DNA of 64,000 bases from an uncultured Bacteroidota bacterium (lineage in GTDB: Bacteria > Bacteroidota > Rhodothermia > Balneolales > Balneolaceae): assembly GCA_913057895.1 (NCBI GenBank), contig CAJXOH010000001.1:1-64000 (forward strand). The letters are read 5' to 3'. The notes under the pieces are model-generated. The model made no database searches. It had not been told where the DNA came from and saw only the letters and a program-made list of their open reading frames with translations. The translations under genes and the position numbers were made by a program. Below are positions 45,461 to 55,510 of this stretch, in pieces; the first letter of the stretch is position 1; every line of letters starts with the position of its first letter.

Positions 45461-46471
45461 ATGAAGACGCTTACTGATCAGTTATGGACCTCCACATCGT
45501 TTGAAGAAGCCTGGAACACGTGCATCGCACACCATTGCCATCATCAGTCAATTGCTTGGCGCTATGTCAAAGAAATGTCTCGAAAAAATGATGAATCAGC
45601 CGCACGTATTCCTCTTGATGAGTGGCCTTTACTCCCAATTTCTGGGTTTCGAGAGCGATTGATAAGCATTTCGTCAAATCCAGAGGTCATTTTCAAAAGT
45701 AGTGGCACCTCTTCAAGTGTTCCCTCAAGTCATGCTATAAGCGATCTAAGCTTCTACCACAAGGTGAGTGTTCATGGCTTTATGTCTTATTATCGGGATG
45801 CATTCCAAGATGGAGCTCGCTTCATTGGATATGTGCCAGGGTACATCGATAACCCTAATTCCTCACTGATCTCTATGATTGGTGCAATCTGCACTGAACT
45901 TGGTGACAAGGCACGAATGATCTCAACCCCGAGTGAGCTTCGTAAAGCACTAGACCAAGATTCTATCCGTCCAATCGTGCTATTTGGGGCTGCTTTTGGC
46001 CTGCTTGATATTGTGGATCAGGACTCTGAGCCTGGTTCACATGTAGTGGAACTACCAAAAGGGTCGATTCTTATCGAAACCGGTGGAATGAAAACCCATC
46101 GTCGAGAACTCTCTCGAGACGAAATGCATGCTATGCTAAGCGATGGATTTGGAGTCCCTATATCCCATATCCATTCTGAGTATGGGATGTGCGAAATGAC
46201 TTCTCAGGCCTATTCCACGGATGGGGTTTGGTTTACACCCACTCCTTTGGCAAGGTTCGTTGTCAAAGAGATGGAAAACCCCCTCCAAACTGCGCCTATT
46301 GGGACGAAAGGAAGATTAGGGATCTTAGATGCCGGAAATAGTAACAGTTGTCCCTGGTTTTTAACCGACGATGTAGCCGTTCAGCGTGAGGATGGTGCCA
46401 TACAACTGTTGGGTAGGCGTGATAAGGCTGTCTCACGAGGATGTAACTATATGGTGGATGTAGATGGATAA
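45461..46471 (+). CDS. LuxE-like acyl-protein synthetase
   Basis: The protein has 336 residues of the LuxE/PaaK-related family. WPLLPISGFRERLI is the family start, FKSSGTSSSVPSSH the phosphate-binding loop, IETGGMKTHRRELSRDEMH and HSEYGMCEMTSQAYS the adenylate-forming core, and LLGRRDKAVSRGCN the C-terminal hinge. LuxE activates fatty acid as acyl-AMP and delivers it to LuxC. It overlaps the luxC-like gene by eight bases. No luxA or luxB gene is present, so bioluminescence is unlikely. Confidence 0.85.
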   Translation: MKTLTDQLWTSTSFEEAWNTCIAHHCHHQSIAWRYVKEMSRKNDESAARIPLDEWPLLPISGFRERLISISSNPEVIFKSSGTSSSVPSSHAISDLSFYHKVSVHGFMSYYRDAFQDGARFIGYVPGYIDNPNSSLISMIGAICTELGDKARMISTPSELRKALDQDSIRPIVLFGAAFGLLDIVDQDSEPGSHVVELPKGSILIETGGMKTHRRELSRDEMHAMLSDGFGVPISHIHSEYGMCEMTSQAYSTDGVWFTPTPLARFVVKEMENPLQTAPIGTKGRLGILDAGNSNSCPWFLTDDVAVQREDGAIQLLGRRDKAVSRGCNYMVDVDG

Positions 46472-47672
46472 GGCTGATACTGTAGAAAATGTGCCAAAAC
46501 GAGCAATCCAGACAGCGGAAATTCTAGGCAAACGATGGCAAGAGTGGATTCATCAGCCGCCTGAGGTTATGGAGCCAATCATTGCAGCTCAAGTGGACCA
46601 AAGTGGACATACAAGAGCCGATGTTGTCTATCAACTCAAGCATCTAGCTGATGCGATTACCCCAGAATCATTGCGCCAATGGGTGCAGAAAAGTTGGTCA
46701 ACGAGCGATTCGACCCTTCAAGAACTTCAGCCCACAGATGTGGTCTGCTGCATTCACGCTGGAAATCTCCCCATGGTTGGGCTGCAGGATATGTTTGCAG
46801 TTGCTCTCTCTGGAGGGTTTTATGCCGGAAAAGTAAGTCGTCGAGATGCCTCGTTGATGTGTGCGTGGCTTGAGTACCTGAAAGACCATGAACCTGACTT
46901 ATCTGAGCGTATAGCATGGTCAACAGAGTCCAAATCGTTGATGCAAAAGATTCATGGATCCATTAATGCGTGGATTTTTACGGGTAATGAGTCAACATGG
47001 GACTCGATAAAGCATCAATGGGCTGATCAACCATCTATCACAGAATCAACGCACTCGACCCTCATTCGAAGGGCAGAAGCCTCGATCGTCATGCTTGAAG
47101 ACGAAGATGAGTCTTTAACCCCCTCGCAATGGAATGCGCTTGCTGAGGCGATTCTTCGATATCAAGGCAAAGGGTGTCGTTCTGTTGGCGTCATCCTAAG
47201 TGCACACCCATTATCACACTATCAACACTCTTGTGCGATGGTCGACTCATTGGAGTCTGTCCTTATCAAATCGATGCATGATGAGCGTCCTATCTTACAG
47301 GAACGACAAATGGAGCGCGGATGGTGCGCAGCCAATCAAATAGCGCACGTTTGGGTCGATCACCTACTCATTCGTGAAGCGCCTGAGATCCTTTTTGAAG
47401 AGAAAGAATCCCTTTTTTCACCCATTCCAGGAGTTGTGTATTGGGTTCAAGGAAATGAATCTATGATTTCATCCTGGCTAAAGAATCCAAAAAAAGGATC
47501 TCAAATTCAGTCTGTGTACACAGCTCAATCCACCAATTCATCCAAGCAGATAGAGCGTATCCCAGTGGAACAACTTGATACTGCTCAACAACCACCCTTA
47601 GATTGGACCCCAGATGGAGAAAACCCATTGAGATGGCTTCTTTACCAACCATCCAAATGGTGTGCATCATGA
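46464..47672 (+). CDS. LuxC-like acyl-CoA / fatty acyl reductase
   Basis: The protein has 402 residues of the LuxC family, an NADPH-dependent aldehyde dehydrogenase-like enzyme that reduces acyl groups to fatty aldehydes. CCIHAGNLPMVGLQDM and SGGFYAGKVSRRDASL lie in the cofactor part. IFTGNESTWDSI and RYQGKGCRSVGVIL follow; Cys238 of the latter is the likely acyl-thioester nucleophile. It is translationally coupled to the LuxE-like gene, so the pair probably makes an aldehyde from a free fatty acid. Product use is unknown. It ends 24 bases before the leuS start. Confidence 0.85.
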   Translation: MDKADTVENVPKRAIQTAEILGKRWQEWIHQPPEVMEPIIAAQVDQSGHTRADVVYQLKHLADAITPESLRQWVQKSWSTSDSTLQELQPTDVVCCIHAGNLPMVGLQDMFAVALSGGFYAGKVSRRDASLMCAWLEYLKDHEPDLSERIAWSTESKSLMQKIHGSINAWIFTGNESTWDSIKHQWADQPSITESTHSTLIRRAEASIVMLEDEDESLTPSQWNALAEAILRYQGKGCRSVGVILSAHPLSHYQHSCAMVDSLESVLIKSMHDERPILQERQMERGWCAANQIAHVWVDHLLIREAPEILFEEKESLFSPIPGVVYWVQGNESMISSWLKNPKKGSQIQSVYTAQSTNSSKQIERIPVEQLDTAQQPPLDWTPDGENPLRWLLYQPSKWCAS

Positions 47673-47696
47673 CGCTGGGAATCGTACCTTTTGGCC

Positions 47697-50318
47697 ATGA
47701 ATACATACGATCCATCGAAGATTGAGTCCAAATGGCAGGCCTATTGGGATGCTCACGAGACATTTAAGACACCAGAGAAGCCAGAAGGACCCACATATTA
47801 TGTCCTAGATATGTTTCCCTATCCTAGTGGTAGTGGGCTTCATGTAGGCCATCCAGAGGGATATACGGCAACCGATATCATAGCTCGTGCAAAGCGAGCA
47901 CAAGGGTATTCGGTCCTTCACCCAATGGGGTGGGACGCGTTCGGTTTGCCTGCTGAGCAATATGCTATTAAGACGGGAACCCATCCTGAGAAAACAACCC
48001 GCGAAAATGTGGCCAAATTTAAGTCTCAACTCAAGATGTTGGGATTTTCCTATGATTGGACTCGTGAGGTCAATACCACAGATCCAGAGTATTATCGGTG
48101 GACACAATGGATCTTTCTGAAACTTTATGAGCGTGGATTGGCGTATCAGGCAGAAGTTCCAGTGAATTGGTGCCCTGCATTGGGCACTGTGTTGGCCAAT
48201 GAAGAGGTCGTCGATGGAGTCAGTGAAGTGGGAGGGCATCCAGTCATCCGTCGACCTATGAGGCAGTGGATGCTCCGCATTACAGAGTATGCAGAGCAGT
48301 TACTTGATGGTTTGGATGAGTTGGACTGGCCTGAATCCACCAAAGCAATGCAGCGCAATTGGATTGGTAAAAGTGTTGGAGCAGAAATTGACTTCGCGAT
48401 CCAATCGACACAGAATACAAATTCCTCTGACTCACATTCACATATAACCGTCTTTACGACCAGACCTGATACGTTGTTTGGTGCAACCTACATGGTGCTT
48501 GCTCCGGAGCATCCAGCTGTAGATTCTCTTTTGACGCAAGATCAAGAAGCTGATGCTCGGGCGTACATTGAGCAAGCAGCCAATAAATCAGATTTAGAGC
48601 GTCAGGAATTATCTAAAGTAAAGACCGGTGTATTTACCGGAGCCTTTGCTATCAATCCCGTCACAGATCAACCGATACCCATTTGGATTGCAGACTATGT
48701 TCTTGGGCATTACGGAACCGGTGCAATCATGGCGGTACCCGGTCAAGACGAGCGAGATTATGAGTTTGCGAAGGCATTTGACCTCCCAATTTTACGGACG
48801 GTTCAACCACCTGCTGATTTTGAAGGTGGAGCCTACACAGGGGATGGACCTGCAATCGAAAGTGGATTCTTAAATGGAATGCATATTTCCGAAGCCAAAG
48901 AGGCCATGATGGATTGGCTGGAAGAGCAAAAAACAGGGCGTCGAAAAACGCAGTATAAACTTCGCGACTGGTTATTCTCTCGTCAACGATATTGGGGGGA
49001 GCCTTTCCCTATTGTGCATGTGGATGGTAAACCGGAACCGTTATCACCCGATGACCTGCCAGTCATCCTTCCTGAAGTTGAAGATTATAAACCTAGTGAA
49101 AAAGGAGAGCCCCCTCTAGCAAAGGCAACGGATTGGGTAAAAACCACATTTCAAGGTCAGGAGGCCATTCGAGAGACCAATACCATGCCACAATGGGCGG
49201 GCTCTTGCTGGTATTATTTGCGATACATGAGTCCGAACTACACCAAGGGGCCTTTGGACCCTGAAGCTGAGGCCATTTGGAAGCAGGTGGATTTGTATAT
49301 CGGTGGGGCAGAGCATAGTGTACTACACTTGTTATATGCCAGATTCTGGCACAAAGTGTTATTTGATGCTGGGGTAGTATCCACCTCTGAACCATTTAAA
49401 AAATTGGTTCATCAAGGGATGATTCTCGGAGAGCTTGAATTCACGGCATTTCGTCACAACGGAGAATGGATTTCAAAGAAGAAGCGTGATGAAATTTTAG
49501 AGAATGATCCTGAGGCGTCAATTGAAGCTGTTCGTTGCGAAGAAGAGGATGTTGAAAAAAGGGGAGACGCTTTTGTTCATAAAGCCTCTGGTGTTGCAGT
49601 TGAAGCGAAAGCCCATAAAATGTCCAAATCTCGAGGTAATGTCATTAATCCGGATGATGTCGTTGACCGCTATGGTGCAGACTCTCTTCGCCTCTATGAA
49701 ATGTTTATGGGGCCGTTGGAGCAAGTCAAACCATGGTCCACGAAAGGGGTTGAGGGTGTCTATCGATTTTTGGGGCGTGTCTGGAGACTTATGATCGATG
49801 ATCAAACAGGGCAACTGCAAAGCTCACTGAGTGATGTAGAGCCTACCAAAGCGCAAAATCGACTCCTGCATCAAACCATACAAAAAGTGACAGATGATAT
49901 TGAAGGTTTACGGATGAATACCGCAATTTCAGCACTCATGATTTTTGTAAATGAGGCTAATGGATGGGAGACTCTGCCACGTACCGTTGCAGAGCGGTTC
50001 GTCTGTTTGTTGCATCCGTTTGCCCCACATATCGCGGAAGAGCTTTGGGAGCGTCTTGGTCATGAGAAAAGTATTAGTCATACCCCTTGGCCTGTGGTTG
50101 ATGAGGCTTTTCTAGTAGAGGACGAGGTCACACTCGCGGTGCAGGTGAATGGGAAAGTGCGTGGGACCATAGAGGTTGCCACAGCTCAATTGGAGGATCA
50201 AGCCGCTGTGCTCACACTTGCAAAAGATGAGCCCAATGTGAAGAAATATCTCGATGCAGGTACGCTAGTCAAAGAGATTTACGTGCCTGGCCGCGTCCTT
50301 AATTTCGTCGTGAAATAA
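47697..50318 (+). CDS. leuS: Leucine-tRNA ligase
   Basis: A full class I synthetase of 873 residues: [22 protein letters not shown] (HIGH), [17 protein letters not shown], the CP1 editing domain in the middle ([15 protein letters not shown]), [15 protein letters not shown] (KMSKS) and an anticodon/C-terminal domain. The ATG at 47697 is preferred over the TTG two codons upstream. Its stop lies six bases from the convergent citrate synthase stop. Confidence 0.97.
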   Translation: MNTYDPSKIESKWQAYWDAHETFKTPEKPEGPTYYVLDMFPYPSGSGLHVGHPEGYTATDIIARAKRAQGYSVLHPMGWDAFGLPAEQYAIKTGTHPEKTTRENVAKFKSQLKMLGFSYDWTREVNTTDPEYYRWTQWIFLKLYERGLAYQAEVPVNWCPALGTVLANEEVVDGVSEVGGHPVIRRPMRQWMLRITEYAEQLLDGLDELDWPESTKAMQRNWIGKSVGAEIDFAIQSTQNTNSSDSHSHITVFTTRPDTLFGATYMVLAPEHPAVDSLLTQDQEADARAYIEQAANKSDLERQELSKVKTGVFTGAFAINPVTDQPIPIWIADYVLGHYGTGAIMAVPGQDERDYEFAKAFDLPILRTVQPPADFEGGAYTGDGPAIESGFLNGMHISEAKEAMMDWLEEQKTGRRKTQYKLRDWLFSRQRYWGEPFPIVHVDGKPEPLSPDDLPVILPEVEDYKPSEKGEPPLAKATDWVKTTFQGQEAIRETNTMPQWAGSCWYYLRYMSPNYTKGPLDPEAEAIWKQVDLYIGGAEHSVLHLLYARFWHKVLFDAGVVSTSEPFKKLVHQGMILGELEFTAFRHNGEWISKKKRDEILENDPEASIEAVRCEEEDVEKRGDAFVHKASGVAVEAKAHKMSKSRGNVINPDDVVDRYGADSLRLYEMFMGPLEQVKPWSTKGVEGVYRFLGRVWRLMIDDQTGQLQSSLSDVEPTKAQNRLLHQTIQKVTDDIEGLRMNTAISALMIFVNEANGWETLPRTVAERFVCLLHPFAPHIAEELWERLGHEKSISHTPWPVVDEAFLVEDEVTLAVQVNGKVRGTIEVATAQLEDQAAVLTLAKDEPNVKKYLDAGTLVKEIYVPGRVLNFVVK

Positions 50319-50324
50319 CGGCTT

Positions 50325-51482
50325 TTATCGTTGCTCTATAGGAGTCCAATCGAGGTTTTTGTCTGCGATGTAGAGTGCGCGAGGCCGGATTAGACGGTTA
50401 TTATCGCTTTGCTCCATGAAGTGGGCAGTCCATCCAGAGACTCGTGACATGGCAAAGATACAAGTGTACAAATCGGGTTGAATGCCAATGGAGTAGTACA
50501 CTGTTGCAGAGAAGAAATCCACATTTGCATCGATGTTTTTCTCGCTCTTCATGGTCTCAAGCATGGCAACTGACCATTCATACAATTTCATATGTCCTGT
50601 TTCTTCAGATAGTTGTTTGGACATTTTTTGTAGGTGTACAGCTCGTGGATCCAGGGTTTTGTACACTCGGTGACCAAATCCCATAATTTTTTCCTTACGG
50701 GCTAACTTCCCTTTGACCTCTTCGACTGGATCTAGGCCTTCACCTTTGGCCTGCATCTCAAGAAGCATATTCATAACCGCTGTATTTGCACCACCATGAA
50801 GAGGTCCTTTGAGCGATCCGATCGCACCTGTAACTGCAGAATAAATATCAGACATCGTGGAAGCAATAGATCGTGCCACAAACGTAGACGCATTCATGCC
50901 GTGCTCAGCATGAAGAATAAGGCACAAGTCCATAGTCTTTATGGCTGCTTCCCCAGGGGCTTCACCATTGAGCATGTACAAAAAATTCTCAGCTGTCGAT
51001 CCATTAGACAAAGGTGAAATGATTTCAAGACCTCTCCGGACACGGTCGAATGCCGCAATCATTGCAGGCATTTTTGCTGTCATCGAGATAGTTGCAGCTT
51101 GAGTGTCTGCTATGTCGTGACCATCATGCTCCGATAGCATGGATACAGCAGAGCGTAGTACACCCATAGGTTCTGCATCTTTGTCGCATGACTGAATGAA
51201 CTCAATCACAGCTTTTGGTAACGTTCGCTCGGCTAATAGTGCCTGTTGTAGTGACTCAAGCTCGGCTTGGGTGGGAAGGCGGTCATTCCAAAGTAGGAAG
51301 CAAACCTCCTCAAAGGTCGCATGCTCTGCGAGTGTATCGATATTATACCCAGCATAAATCAATTCCCCTTTTTGACCATCAATGAAGCTTTTCTTGGTCG
51401 AAAAAGCGACGATACCGTCAAGGCCAAGGTTGATGTGTGGTTTGTCAGTTAAATCAAAAGAAGAAAGATCGTGTGGAGCCAT
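50325..51482 (-). CDS. gltA: Citrate synthase
   Basis: It condenses acetyl-CoA and oxaloacetate. The N-terminal GLDGIVAFSTKKSFIDGQKGELIYAGYNIDTLA, then HAEHGMNASTFVARSIAST (His), GPLHGGANTAVM (His), MGFGHRVYKTLDPRA (His, Arg) and VDFFSATVYYSIGIQPDLYTCIFAMSRVSGW (Asp) are all present. At 385 residues it belongs to the shorter, Gram-positive/archaeal-like group. A 2-methylcitrate synthase activity cannot be excluded. Confidence 0.95.
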   Translation of the reverse strand: MAPHDLSSFDLTDKPHINLGLDGIVAFSTKKSFIDGQKGELIYAGYNIDTLAEHATFEEVCFLLWNDRLPTQAELESLQQALLAERTLPKAVIEFIQSCDKDAEPMGVLRSAVSMLSEHDGHDIADTQAATISMTAKMPAMIAAFDRVRRGLEIISPLSNGSTAENFLYMLNGEAPGEAAIKTMDLCLILHAEHGMNASTFVARSIASTMSDIYSAVTGAIGSLKGPLHGGANTAVMNMLLEMQAKGEGLDPVEEVKGKLARKEKIMGFGHRVYKTLDPRAVHLQKMSKQLSEETGHMKLYEWSVAMLETMKSEKNIDANVDFFSATVYYSIGIQPDLYTCIFAMSRVSGWTAHFMEQSDNNRLIRPRALYIADKNLDWTPIEQR

Positions 51483-51533
51483 AGATAGTTTGAATTAAGG
51501 TTGCTAAATAGTATGAAATCTTTGGGCTTTATT

Positions 51534-52943
51534 CTAGTGTGTACGCTGTGATGCTTCGTCTTGTTTCACCTGCTGCCAAGCTTCTTCGAGCTCGTCTAGT
51601 GAACAATCCGACAGAGCCTTTCCTTTAGCCTTGATCAGATGTTCAACTCCCTGAAATCGACGCTTAAACTTTTGGTTGGCCTCTCGTAATGCAGATTCAC
51701 TATCCAACCCTTTGAGACGAGCAACATTGATGATCGAGAATAACACGTCCCCTAATTCATCCTGCTGTCGCGCGATCGATTCTTCTTCACGCATGGCTTG
51801 AGTCCATTCCTGTAGCTCTTCTTCCACCTTTTCCCAAGCTACATCCCATTCTTGCCAATCAAATCCTACGCTGGAAACTTTTTGCTGGATACGGTGAGCA
51901 ACAATGGCCGACGGCATAGACATTGGAATCCCATCCAAGATTGACTCTCGTCCTTCAGCCAATTTTGTTTCTTCCCATGTCTTGGCTACTGCCCCAGCAT
52001 GAGTTGCAATCGTCTCCCCAAAAACATGCGGGTGCCTCCGGATTAACTTCTCTGATAGCGTTTGAATGACCTCTCTCACAGTAAAGTGTGATTGATCTTG
52101 TGCAATTCGTGCATGAAACAAAACGTGAAGCAATAGGTCACCCAATTCTTTCTTCAACTCTTCTGGATTGGATTGCTCAATCGCTTCGACGACTTCGTAC
52201 GTCTCTTCGACTAAATTGTTCTTCACTGATTCATGAGTTTGTTCCCTGTCCCACGGACACTCGACGCGTAGAATAGAGACAAGGTCTTCCAAATCAGTGA
52301 ACGTATCCCGAGGTCGGACGTATTCCCAGGAAGGAGCTGCCACGATGGGCGTTTGATCAAGTCGTTGTATACTTTGCCACACAGGATGAAGTGGGAGACC
52401 GACAATGGTGCTATAATCCCCATCAATACGCTCTACCATCAATCCTCCCAGAGGGTCTTGGATTCCATATCCACCTGCTTTGTCGAGAGGGGAGCCTGTA
52501 GCGATGTAGCTCTCAATTAATGTGTCTTCAAGAGGATGAAAGGTGACACGTGAACAAAGGGCATAGCGCTCAAAAGCCACTTGAGATCCTTGCTCATCCG
52601 TTCGATTGATGAAAACCCCAGTCCACACTTCATGGGTATTTCCACTGAGTTGGTGTAACATGGTACGAGCCTCATTCGAGGAGGCTGGCTTTCCAAGCAC
52701 ATTCCCATTGTGAACGACGATTGTATCCGCACCAAGACACAGACTTTGTGGGTGAGAGGCTGAAGATGTCTCTACTTTTTGTTGTGCCAATGACATCACA
52801 AGCTGAGCTGATGAAAGCGACGTGTCAACGTTCTCTTCCATTCCCGAGGGTGCAACGATAGGGGTAAGTCCAATCGATTCGAGGAGTTCTTTACGTCGAG
52901 GACTGGCAGAGATAAGTACGAGTGGATGCTCGAGTGCTAACAT
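51534..52943 (-). CDS. Fusion of Maf-type nucleotide pyrophosphatase and MazG pyrophosphohydrolase
   Basis: Residues ~1-195 are Maf (septum-formation inhibitor family): LISASPRRKELLESIG, GADTIVVHNGNVLGKP, YIATGSPLDKAGGYGIQ and GDYSTIVGLPL. Residues ~210-469 are a full two-lobed MazG: LRVECPWDREQTHESVKNNLVEETYEVVEAI, ELGDLLLHVLFHARI and, in the second lobe, VEEELQEWTQAM with DELGDVLFSIINVARL. Both remove abnormal or surplus NTPs by releasing pyrophosphate, so the fusion joins two house-cleaning enzymes. Metal-binding Glu and Asp residues appear intact. Confidence 0.9.
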   Translation of the reverse strand: MLALEHPLVLISASPRRKELLESIGLTPIVAPSGMEENVDTSLSSAQLVMSLAQQKVETSSASHPQSLCLGADTIVVHNGNVLGKPASSNEARTMLHQLSGNTHEVWTGVFINRTDEQGSQVAFERYALCSRVTFHPLEDTLIESYIATGSPLDKAGGYGIQDPLGGLMVERIDGDYSTIVGLPLHPVWQSIQRLDQTPIVAAPSWEYVRPRDTFTDLEDLVSILRVECPWDREQTHESVKNNLVEETYEVVEAIEQSNPEELKKELGDLLLHVLFHARIAQDQSHFTVREVIQTLSEKLIRRHPHVFGETIATHAGAVAKTWEETKLAEGRESILDGIPMSMPSAIVAHRIQQKVSSVGFDWQEWDVAWEKVEEELQEWTQAMREEESIARQQDELGDVLFSIINVARLKGLDSESALREANQKFKRRFQGVEHLIKAKGKALSDCSLDELEEAWQQVKQDEASQRTH

Positions 52944-53027
52944 GGAATATTCCGAACTTTGGGTCGTTTATTGTATTTTGAAGTGATTTAATTTCAATCA
53001 AGTTCCAAAGATTCACAACGCACTGCG

Positions 53028-53036
53028 TACTAAAGA
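53028..53036 (+). promoter_or_regulatory. Candidate promoter element before the DUF3098 gene
   Basis: GTACTAAAG lies just ahead of the DUF3098 start and recalls the GTACTTTA-type strings of other starts in this window. It is close (13 bases) to the ATG, so a leader would be very short. Weak call. Confidence 0.2.
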
Positions 53037-53048
53037 CATGTTACAATT

Positions 53049-53276
53049 ATGAGTAAAGCACGAGCAAGAGCCAAAAAAGTCGCTGCTAAGAACCAAAAGT
53101 TGGTCTTTGGAAAACAACAATATATCCTTTTTGGAGCCGCCGTGGCACTCATTGCCCTCGCATACACAATCATGGCTCTCGATAACCAAATTGAGAGCTT
53201 TGTCTCGCTTACACTATCCCCAATTATGTTATTAACAGGGTATATGTTGGTGATCTATGCAATCTTGAAGCGGTAA
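53049..53276 (+). CDS. DUF3098 small membrane protein
   Basis: The protein has 75 residues: a basic N-terminus (KARARAKKVAAKNQK), FGKQQYILFGAAVALIALAYTIM as a first membrane helix, then LSPIMLLTGYMLVIYAILKR as a second. This pattern matches DUF3098, common in Bacteroidota near ftsX or division genes, function unknown. It is short but the hydrophobic pattern and start context support it. Confidence 0.85.
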   Translation: MSKARARAKKVAAKNQKLVFGKQQYILFGAAVALIALAYTIMALDNQIESFVSLTLSPIMLLTGYMLVIYAILKR

Positions 53277-53312
53277 TCAAACCCAACGATTTAAACACAA
53301 AACGGAGACTCC

Positions 53313-54593
53313 ATGAACCCGTGGTATAAACAATTACATTGGCAGATTGTTCTCGGATTAATTCTCGGGCTTGGATGGGGATTGCTTTCGAGCGCAACTG
53401 GATTCAATGAGTTCACGACAAACTTTATCAAACCCTTTGGTACGATTTTTATCAATCTGCTAAAGTTGATTGCCATTCCATTGGTCCTTGCCTCTCTTGT
53501 GGTTGGGGTGACAAGTTTAAATGATACAGCAAAGCTATCGCGAATGGGTGGTAAAACGGTCTTGGTGTATATGTTTACCACAGTCTTTGCCATAGCGATT
53601 GGTCTAGGAGCAGTAAATCTTATCAAGCCGGGAACCTCATTGCCCGAAGAGACCAAACAATCACTCATTGAGGCCTATGAGCCAGTGAATTCAAACCCTA
53701 CGGAGGAATTGGATCAAGGCCCACTCGACTTTTTTGTACGAATTGTCCCCACCAATGCATTTGATGCGTTTGGCGATAATGCAAATATGCTTCAGGTTGT
53801 CTTTATTGCGTTGCTTTTGGGAATTGGTCTGATATATATCCCTATCCAGCAAGGGGAGGTGCTGATCAATGTGTTTAGCTCCTTGAATGATGCTATCATC
53901 AAAATTGTAGACCTCATAATGAAAACGGCTCCTGTCGGGGTCTTTGCATTAATGGCAGGAGTGATTGTGGATCTGGCGGGTGATGATCTAGGGCGTGCTC
54001 TTGAATTGCTGGTTGCCCTGGGTTGGTATTCATTAACAGTGTTGCTTGGCCTGTTTCTTCATATGTCTCTCGTATACGGCACGTTACTCAAAACAGCGGG
54101 TAAAATGTCATTTCGTAAATTCTTGATAGGGATGCGTCCTGCGATGTTACTTGGCTTCAGTACGAGTTCAAGTTCGGCAACCTTGCCCGTGACGATGGAT
54201 CGAGTGAAGAAGCATGTGGGCGTGGATGATGAGGTAGCAAGTTTTGTTTTGCCTATTGGTGCGACCATTAACATGGATGGTACATCACTGTATCAAGCGG
54301 TTGCTGCTGTCTTTATTGCACAAGCACTGGGAATGGATCTGTCGCTTGCTCAACAACTCACCATTGTGTTAACTGCAACACTTGCGTCCATTGGAACAGC
54401 TGGTGTGCCTGGCGCTGGAATCATTATGTTGGTGATTGTACTTCAAGCAATTCAGGTTCCCGTGGAAGGAATTGCACTCATTCTGGGGGTTGATAGAATC
54501 CTAGATATGTTCCGCACTACGATGAATATCACGGGTGATGCAACGACCTCAGTGGTGGTAGCCTCCTTAGAAGGGAAGCTCAGAAGCTCCTAA
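53313..54593 (+). CDS. Dicarboxylate/amino acid:cation symporter (DAACS family)
   Basis: The protein has 426 residues and about eight membrane segments plus two re-entrant loops. The conserved MLLGFSTSSSSATLPVTMDR serine-rich hairpin, PIGATINMDGTSLYQAVAAVFIAQA (NMDGT) and GTAGVPGAGIIML are all clear. It imports glutamate, aspartate or C4 dicarboxylates with Na+ or H+ across the inner membrane. The 3' end overlaps the convergent MBL-hydrolase gene by 27 bases. Confidence 0.93.
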   Translation: MNPWYKQLHWQIVLGLILGLGWGLLSSATGFNEFTTNFIKPFGTIFINLLKLIAIPLVLASLVVGVTSLNDTAKLSRMGGKTVLVYMFTTVFAIAIGLGAVNLIKPGTSLPEETKQSLIEAYEPVNSNPTEELDQGPLDFFVRIVPTNAFDAFGDNANMLQVVFIALLLGIGLIYIPIQQGEVLINVFSSLNDAIIKIVDLIMKTAPVGVFALMAGVIVDLAGDDLGRALELLVALGWYSLTVLLGLFLHMSLVYGTLLKTAGKMSFRKFLIGMRPAMLLGFSTSSSSATLPVTMDRVKKHVGVDDEVASFVLPIGATINMDGTSLYQAVAAVFIAQALGMDLSLAQQLTIVLTATLASIGTAGVPGAGIIMLVIVLQAIQVPVEGIALILGVDRILDMFRTTMNITGDATTSVVVASLEGKLRSS

Positions 54594-55454
54594 AGGGACT
54601 CCTTTATAGCGACCACGATCATCTTGTTGTATGGTCATGAATACGTGATGCGCATCGTGTTCCATGAACCATATCCACTCCTGTTGGACAGATGTTGCAC
54701 ATAATTGTGCTTTTTCAGTAAGTGTTACCGTAGGACGCATATCGTACCCCATGACCCAAGGAACAGGCACATGATGAACGGTTGGAAATAAGTCCGCTGC
54801 GTAGATTACGGTGTGAGAATCGTCGCTAAGTCGTGGGAGTTGCTGCCCAATGGTATGGCCATCGATATTGAGAACGTCAAAGCCAGGCTCGAATTCATAG
54901 TTGTCTTGTACGGTTACAAGTCGCCCTGACTCTCCAATGGGAGCAATATTATCTCGTAAGAAGCTAGCTGTTTCACGAGCATTGGGGGAATTGGCTTCTG
55001 CCCAATGACGTTCGTTGACGACAAATTGTGCATTGGGGAATCTGTGCTCAAGTTTGGTTCCAGCGCTATCCCAAGCTGTGGTCCCACCACAATGATCGAA
55101 ATGCAGATGACTAAATACCATATGGGTAATCTCAGAAGGATCGACACCAGCTTGCGTCAACGATTCCATTAAAGGATCGGCACCATAAGGGATACCATAT
55201 ATATCACATTTTTTGGCGTCATATTTTGTACCAATGCCATTATCAATAAGATATCGATGACCTGTATGAGAAGATTCAATGAGTAAACATCTCATTGTCA
55301 TGGGAATTCGAAGACGCTCATCATGCTCTATCGCTTTGGACCACAATGTATAAGGAACCACTCCAAACATTGCTCCACCATCTAGCCATATGTCTCCAGC
55401 ATCTATGGGTGTACATGTGAATGGGCCAATTTGGAAGGGTGTGAATGAATTCAT
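54567..55454 (-). CDS. MBL-fold metallo-hydrolase
   Basis: The protein has 295 residues from the ATG at 55454. VFSHLHFDHCGGT is the metal-binding HxHxDH motif; further His in ERHWAEA, the Asp in IYAADLFPT and a C-terminal EHDAHHVF complete a lactonase-like or glyoxalase-like site. The substrate is unknown. N-acyl-homoserine lactonase is an option by motif but not by evidence. It is divergent from the TPR gene. Confidence 0.88.
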   Translation of the reverse strand: MNSFTPFQIGPFTCTPIDAGDIWLDGGAMFGVVPYTLWSKAIEHDERLRIPMTMRCLLIESSHTGHRYLIDNGIGTKYDAKKCDIYGIPYGADPLMESLTQAGVDPSEITHMVFSHLHFDHCGGTTAWDSAGTKLEHRFPNAQFVVNERHWAEANSPNARETASFLRDNIAPIGESGRLVTVQDNYEFEPGFDVLNIDGHTIGQQLPRLSDDSHTVIYAADLFPTVHHVPVPWVMGYDMRPTVTLTEKAQLCATSVQQEWIWFMEHDAHHVFMTIQQDDRGRYKGVPLGASELPF

Positions 55455-55510
55455 AAGATTTATGCGTTTAACTGGTGCAAAGTAACAAAAGATAACCCTT
55501 GACTCTAGCG

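Noticed and set aside
45461-47672. Bioluminescence operon
   Set aside because: Only LuxE- and LuxC-like genes are present; luxA, luxB and luxD are absent, so light emission is not supported.
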